A DNA stretch of 64,000 nucleotides, from positions 34,300,228-34,364,227 of the forward strand of contig CM039126.1 of the NCBI GenBank assembly GCA_022036555.1, written 5' to 3'. Below the pieces are notes generated by a model. It made no database searches and was not told the origin of the DNA. It saw only the letters and a program-made list of their open reading frames with translations. The position numbers and the translations under genes were made by a program. Source of the stretch: Microstegium vimineum (lineage: Eukaryota > Streptophyta > Magnoliopsida > Poales > Poaceae). Shown piece by piece: positions 37,259 through 48,488 of the stretch. Position 1 is the stretch's first letter, and each line of letters begins with the position of its first letter.

Positions 37259-37674
37259 ATCTCCAATAGTTTGACAAAATTCAATTGACAAATATCGTGA
37301 TTTGACAACTTACTAAAATATATGACAAGTAAAAAAATAGACTCTCTCCAACAGTTTGACATAATTGTTTGGCAATCTTTGACAAATTTGCATCAGGAAC
37401 CCTAAAAGTGAAACAAGATTAGTTTTATGTCCTTTCACCTCTGGCAAACTGGCATCCGAAATCCTGAGAGTGAAAGAAAATTAATATATGCCCTTCTACC
37501 TCGACGTATGCCGGCAATGCGTGCGGGTTTGCACGTGCGCATATATGCGCTTGGAGGGGAGATTTCTCATGTTGCTAAAATTTGGCAAGTTGAATGCCAA
37601 CTATTGAGGGTAATTTTTCTATTTTTGTCAAAAAAAAAAAGGATAGTAAGTAAGTTTGATAAACTGTTGAAGAT
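37259..37674. repeat. MITE-like element with complete termini
   Basis: The left end ATCTCCAATAGTTTGACAAA and the complement of the right end, ATCTTCAACAGTTTATCAAA, form terminal inverted repeats differing at about four positions. The 416-bp body is AT-rich and non-coding. The flanks (ATAAC and TACTT) show no target-site duplication, so the superfamily is left open. Confidence 0.55.
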
Positions 37675-38644
37675 TACTTGATGGAGTTCGGAGACATATC
37701 CAAAGCTAAGAGTAGCCTAAACACCTCTTTAATCCTTGCGTGTTGATAGAAAGAGATATTTTAAGTGAAAAAAAAGCTCTTCAACACAACTTCTTTATTA
37801 AGATTTCTATCTATAATTCCCGCTAGTCAAAGATGAAAAGCTAAGTGCATATAGGATATAGAGAAATTATTGGAGAATAGAGGTATAGTGTGTTTTTTAT
37901 TCAAATTGTTCTCCAAATAAGGATTTAAAAGGTAATATTTAAAAGGACGCTTGAAGATGCTCTAAAGACAATAACGATGCCAAACCGTCTAGTGCCACAA
38001 ATTTGGTGGACCGGCAACGATATTCCAGGCCCAGATGTTATGCCCACTTGCTATGAGGACAAGGAAGCAACCACTCGCATATATTGGTTATAGGTAGGTA
38101 GATCAAATAGCATCGTCCTTTGCATGATAATGATAGTTGTCTGGAGATCTATTGTCGATCAGATTCCATCAATTATTAGCCTGTTAATTGATCTTCGGAC
38201 AAACAGATATCGACAGACAAACAACTATTCCTACTATATTATACATGGTCATCTAACACCTTATGCATGTTATTGTACACTTACCTCATACTATCTCTCT
38301 TTGTAAAATTCATTTCCTATTTCATTACTCTATTTTTAAATACTTAATACTTCAACACGATTGAATCAACAAAATTATTGTGTCATGTCTCTATTATTAT
38401 GGGATGTTCCAAATTTTCTTTTACATTATTTTTTCTATGCCACTTTTTTTTGGATGGATTTTTTCCCCTTATGTCATAGCAAACCAACTTGGATAGGATT
38501 GGAATCACCACGAAGAGCTAGATTGAGACCAAATCAAAACCCACGAGATGCAAGAGAACCAAATTGTGCACCAGATCAAGATCAAATCAAGAGCATAGAT
38601 CAAATTAAACCAAGCGAACAAAAAATCAAAAACATCATAGACAA
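37675..38644. other. AT-rich intergenic DNA, no gene recognised
   Basis: 37,787-38,392 is the clean equivalent of the poor left-contig end. A 120-bp piece (37,667-37,786), bounded by TTGAAG and CTTCAA, is absent from the left contig. A frame of 95 codons at 38,361-38,648 is Gln/Asn/Lys-rich in its second half and has no recognisable domain. Confidence 0.5.
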
Positions 38645-38905
38645 CTAGATCGAATCGAAGTGAAACATAGATTGAGTTATAAATAAAGGAAGTGCGGTGA
38701 TGGACATAAATCTAGCAGACCAAATTACAAATCCATGTTCTCTAATGGACGAGCACACAAAGATGTCGAGCTTGGACAGTTTATTGACATTGCATGGGAC
38801 TTTGCCTGCATCGGACCGAACAAAGTCAGAGAGATCGGAAGCCACCATGGCCATGGCGACGGCAAAGGCCACAACAGTGGCAGCGAGGTGCACGAGGTGG
38901 CCCAT
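38645..38905 (-). CDS. Uncharacterised short ORF, possible exon with hydrophobic N-terminus
   Basis: The - strand frame starts MGHLVHLAATVVAFAVAMAM, which would make a fair signal peptide or membrane segment, followed by VASDLSDFVRSDAGK and two Cys-containing stretches. It is 86 codons long. Other frames on both strands are also open across the same GC-richer patch, so openness alone is weak evidence. I do not recognise the family. It could be an exon of a decayed gene or chance; confidence is low. Confidence 0.15.
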   Translation of the reverse strand: MGHLVHLAATVVAFAVAMAMVASDLSDFVRSDAGKVPCNVNKLSKLDIFVCSSIREHGFVIWSARFMSITALPLFITQSMFHFDSI

Positions 38906-39157
38906 CCATTCATTTTACCGGATAATGAAGAGTTAGACATAAATATATTTATAGGTCTTATTCGTCTCCTATACGTCAAGAACTCGTAGAACAGAGAAAC
39001 CAATATGGAATTCCACCTCGCCAAACCAAATCCTGATCCGGATAGCGTGCATAACCGGCTCCGTGTTCCATCTTTCAATCCAACAAGGAGAGGAGTTCAT
39101 AACGGGATCAAGATACGTGCCGCCGCCGATGCACGTGTAGTCGTGCGCCTCCTCCCT

Positions 39158-39196
39158 TCGTGTGTGTGTGTGTCTATATATATATATAGAGAGAGG
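39158..39196. repeat. Compound microsatellite (TG)n(TA)n
   Basis: A run of TG dinucleotides passes through CTA into a run of TA and then GAGAGAG. Simple repeat, likely length-variable. Confidence 0.8.
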
Positions 39197-39226
39197 TATT
39201 CTATATTGTACCCTGAGTACTAAATA

Positions 39227-39920
39227 ATGTTTAGTCCCCGAGCCAGCCCATGCATGCGGCGGACAACGGACCCATCCCTCCGCGCCGGTCCGACTCAACC
39301 AGCCCAATCCCGCACCCATTTTTTTTTATCAATTTTTTTTTCAGTTGTCGTAGCCTCATGGTGCATGGTTACTTCCGTCCCCGACGCCCAACCTCTGCTT
39401 GTCGCCGCCACAGCCACCGCCGTCGCCGTCGCCCTCCTCCAACTTTCTGGCTTCGCCACCGCCGAGGGCCCTTCTGGTACTGTCTCCCTCCCCCTCCTCT
39501 CACCCCCTCCGCTTGCCGTCGCTACTGGTCGCGGCCGTGGTCTTCAAGGCCCAGTTGAGGATCGGCACCGACGGTTTCTACCGGGTTCGGCACTAGCGAG
39601 CTCGCCGCACCCTCTCGTGCTCGCCCATGACTCACCGTTAGCTCCCACCACGAACTCCCCGTGAAAGGAGTGGCGACTCATCTGGCAGATCCAGGTGCTC
39701 CTCCTCCAGATCCCCTTCCCCATCTCGTCATTTGCACCATTTTCTTCTTGTTGTTGTTTCGATTTGATGATTTGAGTGCAGGATACGTTCCCCGTGAGTA
39801 TTCCATTGTCGGCGTGGGTTGCAGCCAGCAGCTCCTCTTCAATTGCAGCAATGTGAGTTGTCTCAGCTGCCAATCTTTTGCGATACAACTTGCTGTTACT
39901 CATGGGGAAGTGAATGGTTG
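39227..39920 (+). other. GC-rich exon-like block, no recognisable protein
   Basis: 39,227-39,664 is open on the + strand for 145 codons, rich in Ala, Pro, Arg and Val, with low-complexity GCCGCC words. It stands out from AT-rich surroundings and resembles the first exon of a grass gene. After it, a pyrimidine-rich stretch and TTTGAGTGCAG|GATACG (about 39,770-39,785) look like an intron end, followed by an 86-codon frame. Neighbouring frames are also open because of GC bias. It may be a captured or decayed gene fragment. No domain is visible and I assign no function. Confidence 0.25.
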
Positions 39921-42553
39921 AATGGCTGACAATTTAGGGTTCATAAATTGAATGGTTGAAGTGATTGGATATTTTGTTTTTTTTTAACTGATTTTTTTAT
40001 AATCCACCTGAAAAATCTTGCACGGCCAAAATAAAAATTAATGTTTCATTTGGCAAAATATTAATATTGAAGCATGCTAAGGTAAACGTTGAATGGGATT
40101 GGCTTTCAAGCCAAGAGATGAGGCGACATACGATTTGTTCAGAACTTGAGATACTGCTCCTTGCATCTAGCTATGTGCTAGAATTAATGTTTTTGGTCAA
40201 ATATTTTTTTGAGTGGTGGTTGGTATGGTCTTACCTTTTTAATGATGCATGACAGATGAATTTTGCTATACTCAACAATGTACACTTGGGAGGGATTCTA
40301 TATTTGTGTTATGACAAATGAATTTCTATGGTAATAGTAGATTTGGGCATAAATATTTGTTGATCCAACTTAAGACTAACTGTGGTTTAAAAAATGAACT
40401 TTTGTTGTTAAGATTTAAGAATCCTATGGTCGTAAGAATGTGCACACTACTGATTTTAGCCTATAATTTTCTTTGGATTAGTCTTCTGTGAAATCCTCTC
40501 ACACTTAAAGGTGCCCCTCCCTTCATGTTCTTTATTCATGATGTTGGGCTGTTGTAGACACAGGTGGTGATTGGATTTAGGTTCTGTTTGTTCCAATTTG
40601 TTGTTTGACACTCTGACTCGTGCTCTTCCTTTTCAGAAGCTTATAAACTGCATTTATGACCTCAAATGCTAAATCCTGATTAACCTCAGTGATTTACCTC
40701 CTTGTCTATCAAACGTCTAGTGAGTGTTTGGTATGACTCGTTTTTACATATTTTATGCAGCTTGTGCAGGCAATCTAGCATACTAGAAACTTTTAATATG
40801 GCTTGAATATTTGGAACCTAATGTTTATTTGGAATTAATAGGAGCTTGTTGTCTATATTATAATAGTGATAGAAGGAGGGATTCGCTCTTTTTCTTTTAG
40901 CCATGAAAATTTACCCATTTCCCTCCACGGTGGCAAGCACCTGAACTCATCCCCTTTTACTGTCAACGGACCGCAGTAAGATCTGGCTATTCTCCTTCCT
41001 TGGCTCAGGTCCATGAAGGAGCACGTGCCTGGTGCCTTCTCTGCGCGAGGAGCATGTATCTCCTCCAGTCATTCAGAGGTACTCACTGTGGAGTGTGCTA
41101 GGTGATGCTGCAGCATATGCCGTTCATGTTAGTTTGCATGCATAATAGATGGCGTTTATGTTTCTTCATATGCAGCAGCAGCAGACTGCGTCCGTGTTTC
41201 TTTGCTAGTGCTGACGATGGAGGAACATATGAAGTACCTACTCCTTCAGATGGTTAGTTTACACTTCTTTTCCTTTGGACAAATTCTATTCAGTCTATCA
41301 CTGTTCAGTTCATTTCAATTAGATGTTGCTTCATAGGGCTTAGTTCAGTGTATGAGCTAACTATTGTTGGAAATGTATCAGATCAGTGTGCTTGTCTGCT
41401 GCTTTGGTCACACTATCCTTGGACATCAAATAGGTGTTCTCGTTGTTATTTTTTGTCAATTCATGAAAAAAGGTGTGATTTTAGGCGCTTAGTTTGGTCC
41501 TAACATATTCCCTTAATTTGGATGATGCTGATGTTTAGTTTTTAGTACCAGCTTCAAATTTCTCTTCTTCCCTCGGTACTTCTATTCTCTGTCTTTTTCC
41601 TTGTGTTTAAATGAGCCCACAAATTGTTTAGCTTACTTAAATATTCCTTATTTATATTTATCATATTCATAGTTTAAGTTTACTACAGGTTGTATAGCGA
41701 GGATTGACGAGCAGTCGGATTTTTTTATGCCTTTTTCATTTGAGTTTAGTTGTGCATCTTATTACTTGTTTTTTTATAAAAAAAATCAGTCAACATTTAT
41801 GAGACCTGATCTCGTGTCCTGTTTTTCTGATCTTGTTTTTTGCTTGATTAATCTAATGAACTGCTACTCATATTATTTTATCTTCTACCTTTTGGCCACT
41901 TGGGAATGCTTCAGTACAAATATGAAATACGTTTCTGTACAAACACTCAGTTCTGATATCTTGATCTTTATTTTGTTTTTTTCTTCTTCAGAATAAAGAG
42001 TTGTTCACAATAATGATTTGCTTCTTATTTTGTGATCCATTTCACTAATCTTTCTCTTTTATCATAAATACAGCAGGCGAGGCCCCCACTATAAGAATTT
42101 TATTAAAATAAGAAAAAGAAACAACTATACAAACTAAGAGAGGAAAACAAAATAGATAAAAGAATAACTATACAGAGCTGGAGAAAGACAAAATTTCTTA
42201 GTTAAGTAAACATGTCCAAGTATTTCCTCTGCATGAAATAGAAAAATATTTACTCCTTTCCTGTTCACTTCTTTCAATTTACATAGGAAAATAAAATACT
42301 ACTGGCATTTAGCTATATGCTAGAATTAATAATTTTTGGTCGAATATAGTTTTCTTGTGTCCTTTAGTCACATGTGACTTTGGGGATGTAGTGGTTAAGA
42401 CAGGAACACAAGAGGCTTTATGTCTTGGAATTAAGCATATTTCGTGTGAAAAATCTTGTGACATGATACTGCATACATGTGTGTCTTCTTTGTCGCAGCC
42501 TCATCGGATGAAAAAAACATTTTGCTATTTTAACCTAATTTATGATTTCTAAA
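39921..42553. other. AT-rich intergenic or intronic DNA, no gene recognised
   Basis: Long AT-rich stretches with scattered GC-richer islands at about 40,910-41,230. Frames are short (60-90 codons) and rich in Phe, Tyr and Leu. A word CACTATAAGAATTTT at about 42,088 resembles a CACTA-type end but I find no partner for it. Nothing can be called. Confidence 0.45.
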
Positions 42554-42704
42554 AAATGATTTGTAGAAGCGGCGGTATTTTGAAGCCATACCTACAAACT
42601 AAATTTCTGGAGGCGGCTGAAAAAACACCTCATAGAGACGGAAAACTAGAGGCAACTGGATTAGCTGCCTCCATACTCTTTGTAGCCACCTCTACAAATC
42701 ATTT
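42554..42704. mobile_element. Small terminal-inverted-repeat element (MITE or CACTA-derived piece)
   Basis: AAATGATTTGTAGAAGCGGC at 42,554-42,573 and GCCACCTCTACAAATCATTT at 42,685-42,704 are inverted repeats with two mismatches. The 151-bp body contains further GGCGGC/GCTGCC words in opposite orientations, the kind of subterminal repeats seen in grass CACTA-type elements. No coding capacity. A 66-codon frame across it is not a gene. Confidence 0.55.
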
Positions 42705-44745
42705 AGGCAGTAGTATCCTAGCACTAAATAAGATATCATTGCCGGTTTCAATCTAGCGATCTTTCAATAGTGATAGTGAATAAGCTATAGGGAAGAAGTC
42801 TGAAACAATGTAGAGAAGAATGAGATAATTTTGTTCTTCGGTCTGATCGGTTTAGCTTGAATAAGTGCAAATATGGTATATGACTGTGCACCCATCACTG
42901 GTGGTTCTAGTGGAAAACCAATGGTGATGTGTTCAACATGGTTGACGGTAGGTGGCTGAAAACGTTATTTATTGTTCAAACAATGAAAGTTTGTGGTCAG
43001 AAATAAATTTGGTCACAAGGGCTTCTGCACCCAAGCCACCAAATCTAGCATCGGCACCTCCCTACATATGAATATTGAGTGCAGAGGCTTCAACGTCAGC
43101 AGCTAGCAGTTGTCTCGAGATGCATTACAAGATCACTCAATGTGGAATCCTAAGGATTTCCTCTGTAGTGTTGGTTATGTTGAATCGCGCAAACGTGCAA
43201 TAGCAGGGTATCGGGATTGACAACATTCCATTCTGCACAACGACACCCAATGAGATCTACATTGTTCGAGTAATATACAAGTATGTTGCTTTTCACTTGT
43301 ATTTCTCTAGCCCAAGCTGCTGGTTTTTTGGTTTATATGGAATGAAATTTTAGCATGTGCAAGGTTAGATTACGATAAAAAATCTAGGCATGTTTGATTT
43401 TTGATGTGTTTTATCAACTAAAATTGATTCAAATATATTAATTTCAGTAATGTATTGTTTCCCTGTTTTAGATAGAGATTTAGCGTATACTTGGAAATTT
43501 ACTTAAATTTACAATAGATGTATACAATCTGATCTAACTATTTTGTCCTCTTACTGGTAATATCTCTGCACCAGTCTCAAATAAGCATATTGTGTATAGG
43601 AACAAGTAAGAACTAATTATGCTTCAATGCAACTAGCTGAAACATTGTCGATATATAGTAGTTCAAAAGTTGAAGTTTTTGTTCAGGATACATGTCATCT
43701 TTGTTTCAACTTGTCCTGTCTATATTAAGATTTATATGTGCAATAAGTTGATGCATGATTGTATATCTGTAGTTGCCACATCACGCATACACAAAATAGT
43801 AATTATGCTAGTTCTTGTTTGAACATTTGTTTTTCAGGCTACCAATATATCATGTTTTCCATGTTAAGTTCAACAAAAATATCTTGATCTCCATGCAAAT
43901 TGAGCTATTTTGTGGTGCTTTCAAATTAAACCCTAAACCACTCACATTTTCGTTGTGTGGCTTAAACAGGATGAAGGTTTACTAGGAGAAGCCTTGAACT
44001 TTGCCTCGTGGAGCAGTGTGTGGCATATGTTGATATGCACAGCTTACTAGACAACAAATTCTTATGCCTTGATTAGTGTTATAGCTTGAAGTAGCCTTGC
44101 ACTTCCAACTTTCTGTTTATAGTAATGTAAACAATCTTGGGCGCATGTTCATATAGACTGGGCATGATATTTATACATAGACCACTTGGTGGGTATGTGA
44201 TTATGTGTTTGCTGTTGTTGAAACATAGCTGGCAAAAAGTGTTGTTATTGCCCTTAGGTGCGTTAACAAAAATTGTATTGTGCCCTTCATAGAGCACCAC
44301 CTATTTCTTAAGTCATGTATACAAAATTATAGTTAAATCTTTATAATTGAACAATTTTGAACAATAAAATTCCATATAACCACAAGTTAATTTTTCTGGT
44401 CTCCAGGAAATTAAATTTATTTTTATCCATAGGGTAAAGGTCATCCATGTTCCTAACACTGGTTTACCCAAAATATCAAACCAGTAATCCTGATCTACCT
44501 GACAGAAATTAGCAAAATAAATAAACGCATTCTCCAAAGAAAAGAAAAATAAATAAACCAGCTAGATAACTGCTAGAGCGCTGTAAAAAAAATAAAAAAT
44601 GATTAAAAACCAGCTAGATAACAGCCAGATGCCGATCGTGGAGGCGGGTGCTGGAAAAAACCGGCATGGGGTCGTCCGGGGTGCCGGGTGCGAGTCGGGG
44701 GCACAGAGTCGGACGGACCGTGCGGACGTCGGAAGGCTCGGGTAC
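42705..44745. other. AT-rich intergenic DNA, no gene recognised
   Basis: Mostly AT-rich with no frame longer than about 75 codons. Near 44,545-44,625 the word AACCAGCTAGATAAC occurs twice within about 65 bp as a small local duplication. The last 105 bp before the Ty3 LTR (44,641-44,745) are abruptly GC-rich. Confidence 0.5.
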
Positions 44746-45098
44746 TGATGCAGTGGATTAGAATGAACCAGTAGATCAATACAAGAGGCACACGAACAAG
44801 ACAGATAAACTAGATGAAATTGTAACTCACAATTCCCTTCTAGTGATCACCAATGATAGTGAATAATTTTATCATCTCCAAAAAAAAACTCCTCCCCTTC
44901 CCAAATCTCCTTACATATATAGAGTTGTAGACCACGCAGGGCCATTAAGCTATAGACCACACATGGCCATTAAGATAGTAACTGAAAAACTTAGGAACTG
45001 ATGCACGCACGCATGCAGGACTTTTTATTGGAAAATAAATACTACAGCTACTAGACTTCTCGAGGATGATAAATGACATTTGAGTTTATTTGCATGCA
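44746..45098 (-). repeat. 3' LTR of the Ty3/gypsy element
   Basis: On the - strand it starts TGCATGCAAATAAACTC and ends CTGCATCA. By eye it differs from the 5' LTR at five single bases and by one base in an A-run (nine against eight). Confidence 0.9.
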
Positions 45099-46444
45099 TC
45101 ATCCACCCTGGGCTGTGAAGAACTCGACCTCGAGTTCGCGTTGCCATCACTCAGTGGATCACCATGATATGGAAGAAGGTGTTTCACATTAAAGACATCA
45201 GATGTGCGCATGTGGGTTGGCAGTTTGAACTGATAGGCATTATCATTGATCTTTCGTATAACCTTACATGGCCCAATCTTCCGTTGACTTAACTTACTAT
45301 ACTGTCCAGCATGAAAACGATCTTTGGTTAAGACAGCCCATACATAATTGCCAGCTTGAAACACAACATGTCGACGATGTTGGTCTGCTGCAGCCTTATA
45401 TTTAGCATTGCTTTCGGAGAGCCGTTGTTGAACTAACTTGTGAATCAAGCCAAACTCTGCAACTAAATCATCAACATTCTGGTTTTTCTTCCCAAAACAA
45501 GGGAGAGGTGTTAATTCGAGCACACCATTAGGAACTCGACCATATACTATCTCAAATGGAGAAAATTCAGTAGAACGATTTGGAGTGCGGTTGAAAGCAA
45601 ATTCTGCATAGGGTAAAACCTTGTCCCATTGTTTTGGTTTGTCACCAACAAGAGCCCGTAACATATTGCCCAAGCTCCGATTCACAACCTCTGTTTGCCC
45701 ATCCGTTTGCGGATGATAAGCAGTGCTAAAATTCAAAGTTGTCCCCATTTGCCTCCACAAAGATCGCCAAAAATGAGACATGAATTTAGTGTCTCGGTCA
45801 GAAGTAATACTGCGTGGAATACCATGTAGGCGTACGACCTCACGAAAGAACAAATGAGAAATTTGACTTGCATATGATGTCTTCCGACAAGCTATAAAAT
45901 GAGCCATCTTGCTGAACCGATCGACCACAACAAAAATAGAGTCCACACGGCGCTGCGTACGGGGCAGGCCTAACACAAAATCCATGCTCAGATCTGTCCA
46001 TGGCCTATCAGGTATAGGTAGCGGCACATACAAGCCTGCATTGGTAATTGTTCCCTTGGAAACCTGGCAAATATAACACCGCTGAACAAACCTTTCCATA
46101 TCTCTGCGAGCATGAGGCCAAAAATAGTGTCGCAACAATATTTCAACAGATTTGTCTCTACCACGATGTCCTTCATTGTGAATCTCTGTGATAATCAATT
46201 CCCAAATAGAACAATCAGGAATACAGAGCTGAGACCCGCGGAAGAGAAAACCATCATGGACAGTATATTGAGGGGACCTCTTGGCTTGTGCAGAGCTGTA
46301 AATGGTGCTGAAGTAAGGATTCGAAGCATAGAGCTCTGTAAGCACATCAAACCCAATGACTTTAATCCTTGTCATGCTTAGGCAATGTGCTCGACGACTC
46401 AGTGCATCAGCCACTCTGTTTTGTGCACCAGATTTGTGCTTCAA
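45086..46444 (-). pseudogene. Ty3/gypsy integrase (3' part of pol)
   Basis: This 452-codon frame begins at the end of RNase H (ADALSRR) and contains an HHCC zinc-binding domain (H.NEGH.G, then C.ICQ.SKG), the catalytic core with D of MDFVLGLPRTQ, D of SDRDTKF and E of TDGQTEVVNR, and a C-terminal domain with KIGPCKVI and VFNVKHLLPYH. It ends inside the first bases of the 3' LTR. It stays in the same frame as the RT-RNase H segment, but a TGA at 46,478-46,480 and another at 46,631-46,633 separate them. The integrase core itself is intact as read. As part of a polyprotein interrupted upstream it would not be made normally. Confidence 0.9.
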
Positions 46445-48205
46445 AACAAAGTTATATTCTTCAAGGAAGCTAACCCATCATGCTTGTTTGTGATTCAAGG
46501 TAGCTTGACTTCGAAAATGTTTAAGTGCTTCATGATCACTATAGAGAACAAATTCATGATGCAACAAGTAATGCCTCCAATGTTGCAAAGCCCGAACCAC
46601 TGCATATAGTTCAGTTTCATAAGTGGAATATCAAAGTTGTGCTCCTGTCAAATTTTCACTGAAGAAAGCCACAGGGCGAGATCCTTGATTGAGAACAGCA
46701 CCGATTCCTACTCCAGAAGCATCACAATCTACTTCAAATAACTTGTCAAAATCTGGTAAGGCCAAACAACCAGCAGAAGCAATTTTTGTCTTAATCTCCT
46801 GAAATGCCTCACGTGCATCTTCAGTTAGTGCAAACATTCCACTTCTTTTCATACAATCAGTAAAAGGTACCATGATGATGCTAAAATTCTGAATGAATCT
46901 CCGATAAAAAGAAGCAAGACCATGAAAACTACGAGCCTCTGTTAAAGTACGTGGAGCAGGCCAATTGGTAATAGCTGCAATCTTATTTGGATCTGGTTCT
47001 AAGCCTTTTGCTGAAATAATGAAGCCTAGAAAATTAACAGAAGTAGTCAAGAGCTCACACTTCAATAGGTTGGCATATAATTGCTCACGCCTTAATGTGG
47101 AGAGCACTTCTTTTAAATGATGTAGGTGTTGATCCATGCTACTGTTGTATATGAGTATGTCATCAAAATATACAACAACGAACTTCCCAAGAAAAGGATG
47201 TAACACATGATTCATCAACCGCATAAATATACTAGGGGAATTAGAGAGACCAAAAGGCATAACCAACCACTCATAAAGTCCATCTCTTGTTTTGAAAGCG
47301 GTCTTCCATTCATCACCTGGATAAATCCTCAACTGGTGATAACCACTCTTCAAATCAATTTTAGAGAATATCACAGCTCCTACCAGATTATCCAGCATAT
47401 CATTGAGTCGAGGAATAGGAAACCGATACTTAATGGTGATCTTATTGATCGCTTGAGAATCCACACACATTCGCCAAGATCCATTCTTCTTTGGTGTCAA
47501 CAATACTGGAACTGCACATGGGCTCAGACTAGGACGAATAAAACCCTTGTCAAGCAATTCTTGCACTTGTTTGTTCAACTCACTGTACTCTGTTGGATTC
47601 ATGCGATAAGCTGGACGATTTGGCAAACTAGCTCTTGGTATTAGATTAATGCGATGTTGAATGTCCCGCATAGGAGGTAGTACAGATGGGAGTTCTTGAG
47701 GGAACACATCAGAAAATTCCCTAAGCAGCCCTTGTGCCTCTTTAGGTACTGTTATGCCATCTCTTTGCTCTGCAACTAACAACAAGTAGACATCCTCCCT
47801 ATTTGCATCATGCAAAAATTGTTTGAAGGATACCAGAGTGGTAGCTCCAGATGATTCCCCACCATTTGACGCAGATATATCTTCCATATTTACTGGATTA
47901 AACACAAACTTCTGCCCATTTTTCATGACAGTATATGTGTGCTTGTGGCCATCATGCATTGCATGTCGATCATACTGCCATGGTCGCCCCAAAATGAGAT
48001 GACTAACATCCATATCAACCACATCACATTCAACTTCATCAAAAAATTTGTTACCAATGGAGAAGGACACCAAACATCTAAATTTAACCTTTGATACTTT
48101 ATCAGACTTGAACCACCTCATATTATATGGATGAGGGTGTTTGATTTTCTCAAGTCTAAGTTTACTAACAGCCTCTTCAGATATTGTGTTTCTCCCAGCT
48201 ACCAT
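46445..48205 (-). pseudogene. Ty3/gypsy reverse transcriptase and RNase H (middle of pol)
   Basis: The open part 46,631-48,205 starts inside the protease (LILGRPWQYDRHA is the usual retropepsin C-terminal block). RT follows with LTPKKNGSWRMCVD, INKITIKYRFPIP, FSKIDLKSGYHQ, MPFGLSNSPSIF and the catalytic YFDDILIY. RNase H begins with FEVDCDASGVGIGAVL. TGA at 46,631-46,633 cuts RNase H about 35 residues in. Reading on in frame gives TELYAVV..L.HW and a second TGA at 46,478-46,480, then ADALSRR. The RT catalytic residues are present. Confidence 0.9.
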
Positions 48206-48488
48206 TATCTATAATGACATGGCATACCTTACCACCAATGGTACAACGAGTGTGGAATAGACTCCGTCTTCGCCAATCTTCATCATTTTTTGATCGTACT
48301 ACTAATGCACGCTCCATCACAAGCATCGAACCTATATCTCCTTCAAGCTCAACCTCACCCTCCTGCTCTTCATCATAATTGTCATATATAGGGTCACCTT
48401 GCTCTTGACTTTCTTCATCAAATTCAGCCATTAAGCCCTTACCATCCCTGCTGCTATTCTTTCGACAGTCTCTCTGTAGATGGTCTCA
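48177..48488 (-). pseudogene. Protease N-terminal segment with frameshift at the active site
   Basis: In frame with gag, the sequence after the gag stop codes an acidic linker (EFDEESQEQGDP, YDNYDEEQEGE) and then CTIGGKVCHVIIDNGS, where DNGS is the D-[ST/N]-G aspartic protease motif. A few codons later the frame closes and the pol frame continues in a different phase from 48,205. The offset is one base, so a single-base indel just after the active site explains it. Protease would be lost and the downstream pol not translated from gag. Confidence 0.8.

Noticed and set aside
1..38392. A true segmental tandem duplication
   Set aside because: The duplicate parts flank a 100-N gap, the left contig end maps to 38,392, and differences grow toward the gap. 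Unmerged contig ends explain this better.
39158..39196. Possible promoter at the TATATATATA stretch
   Set aside because: It is part of a TG/TA microsatellite, and no convincing gene starts after it.
42088..42102. CACTA transposon end (CACTATAAGAATTTT)
   Set aside because: No inverted partner or three-base target-site duplication was found nearby.
44603..44791. A 62-codon frame starting MPLVLIYWF that resembles the start of the Ty3 gag frame
   Set aside because: The shared part is translated LTR; the remainder is flanking GC-rich DNA. It is the LTR read through, not a gene.
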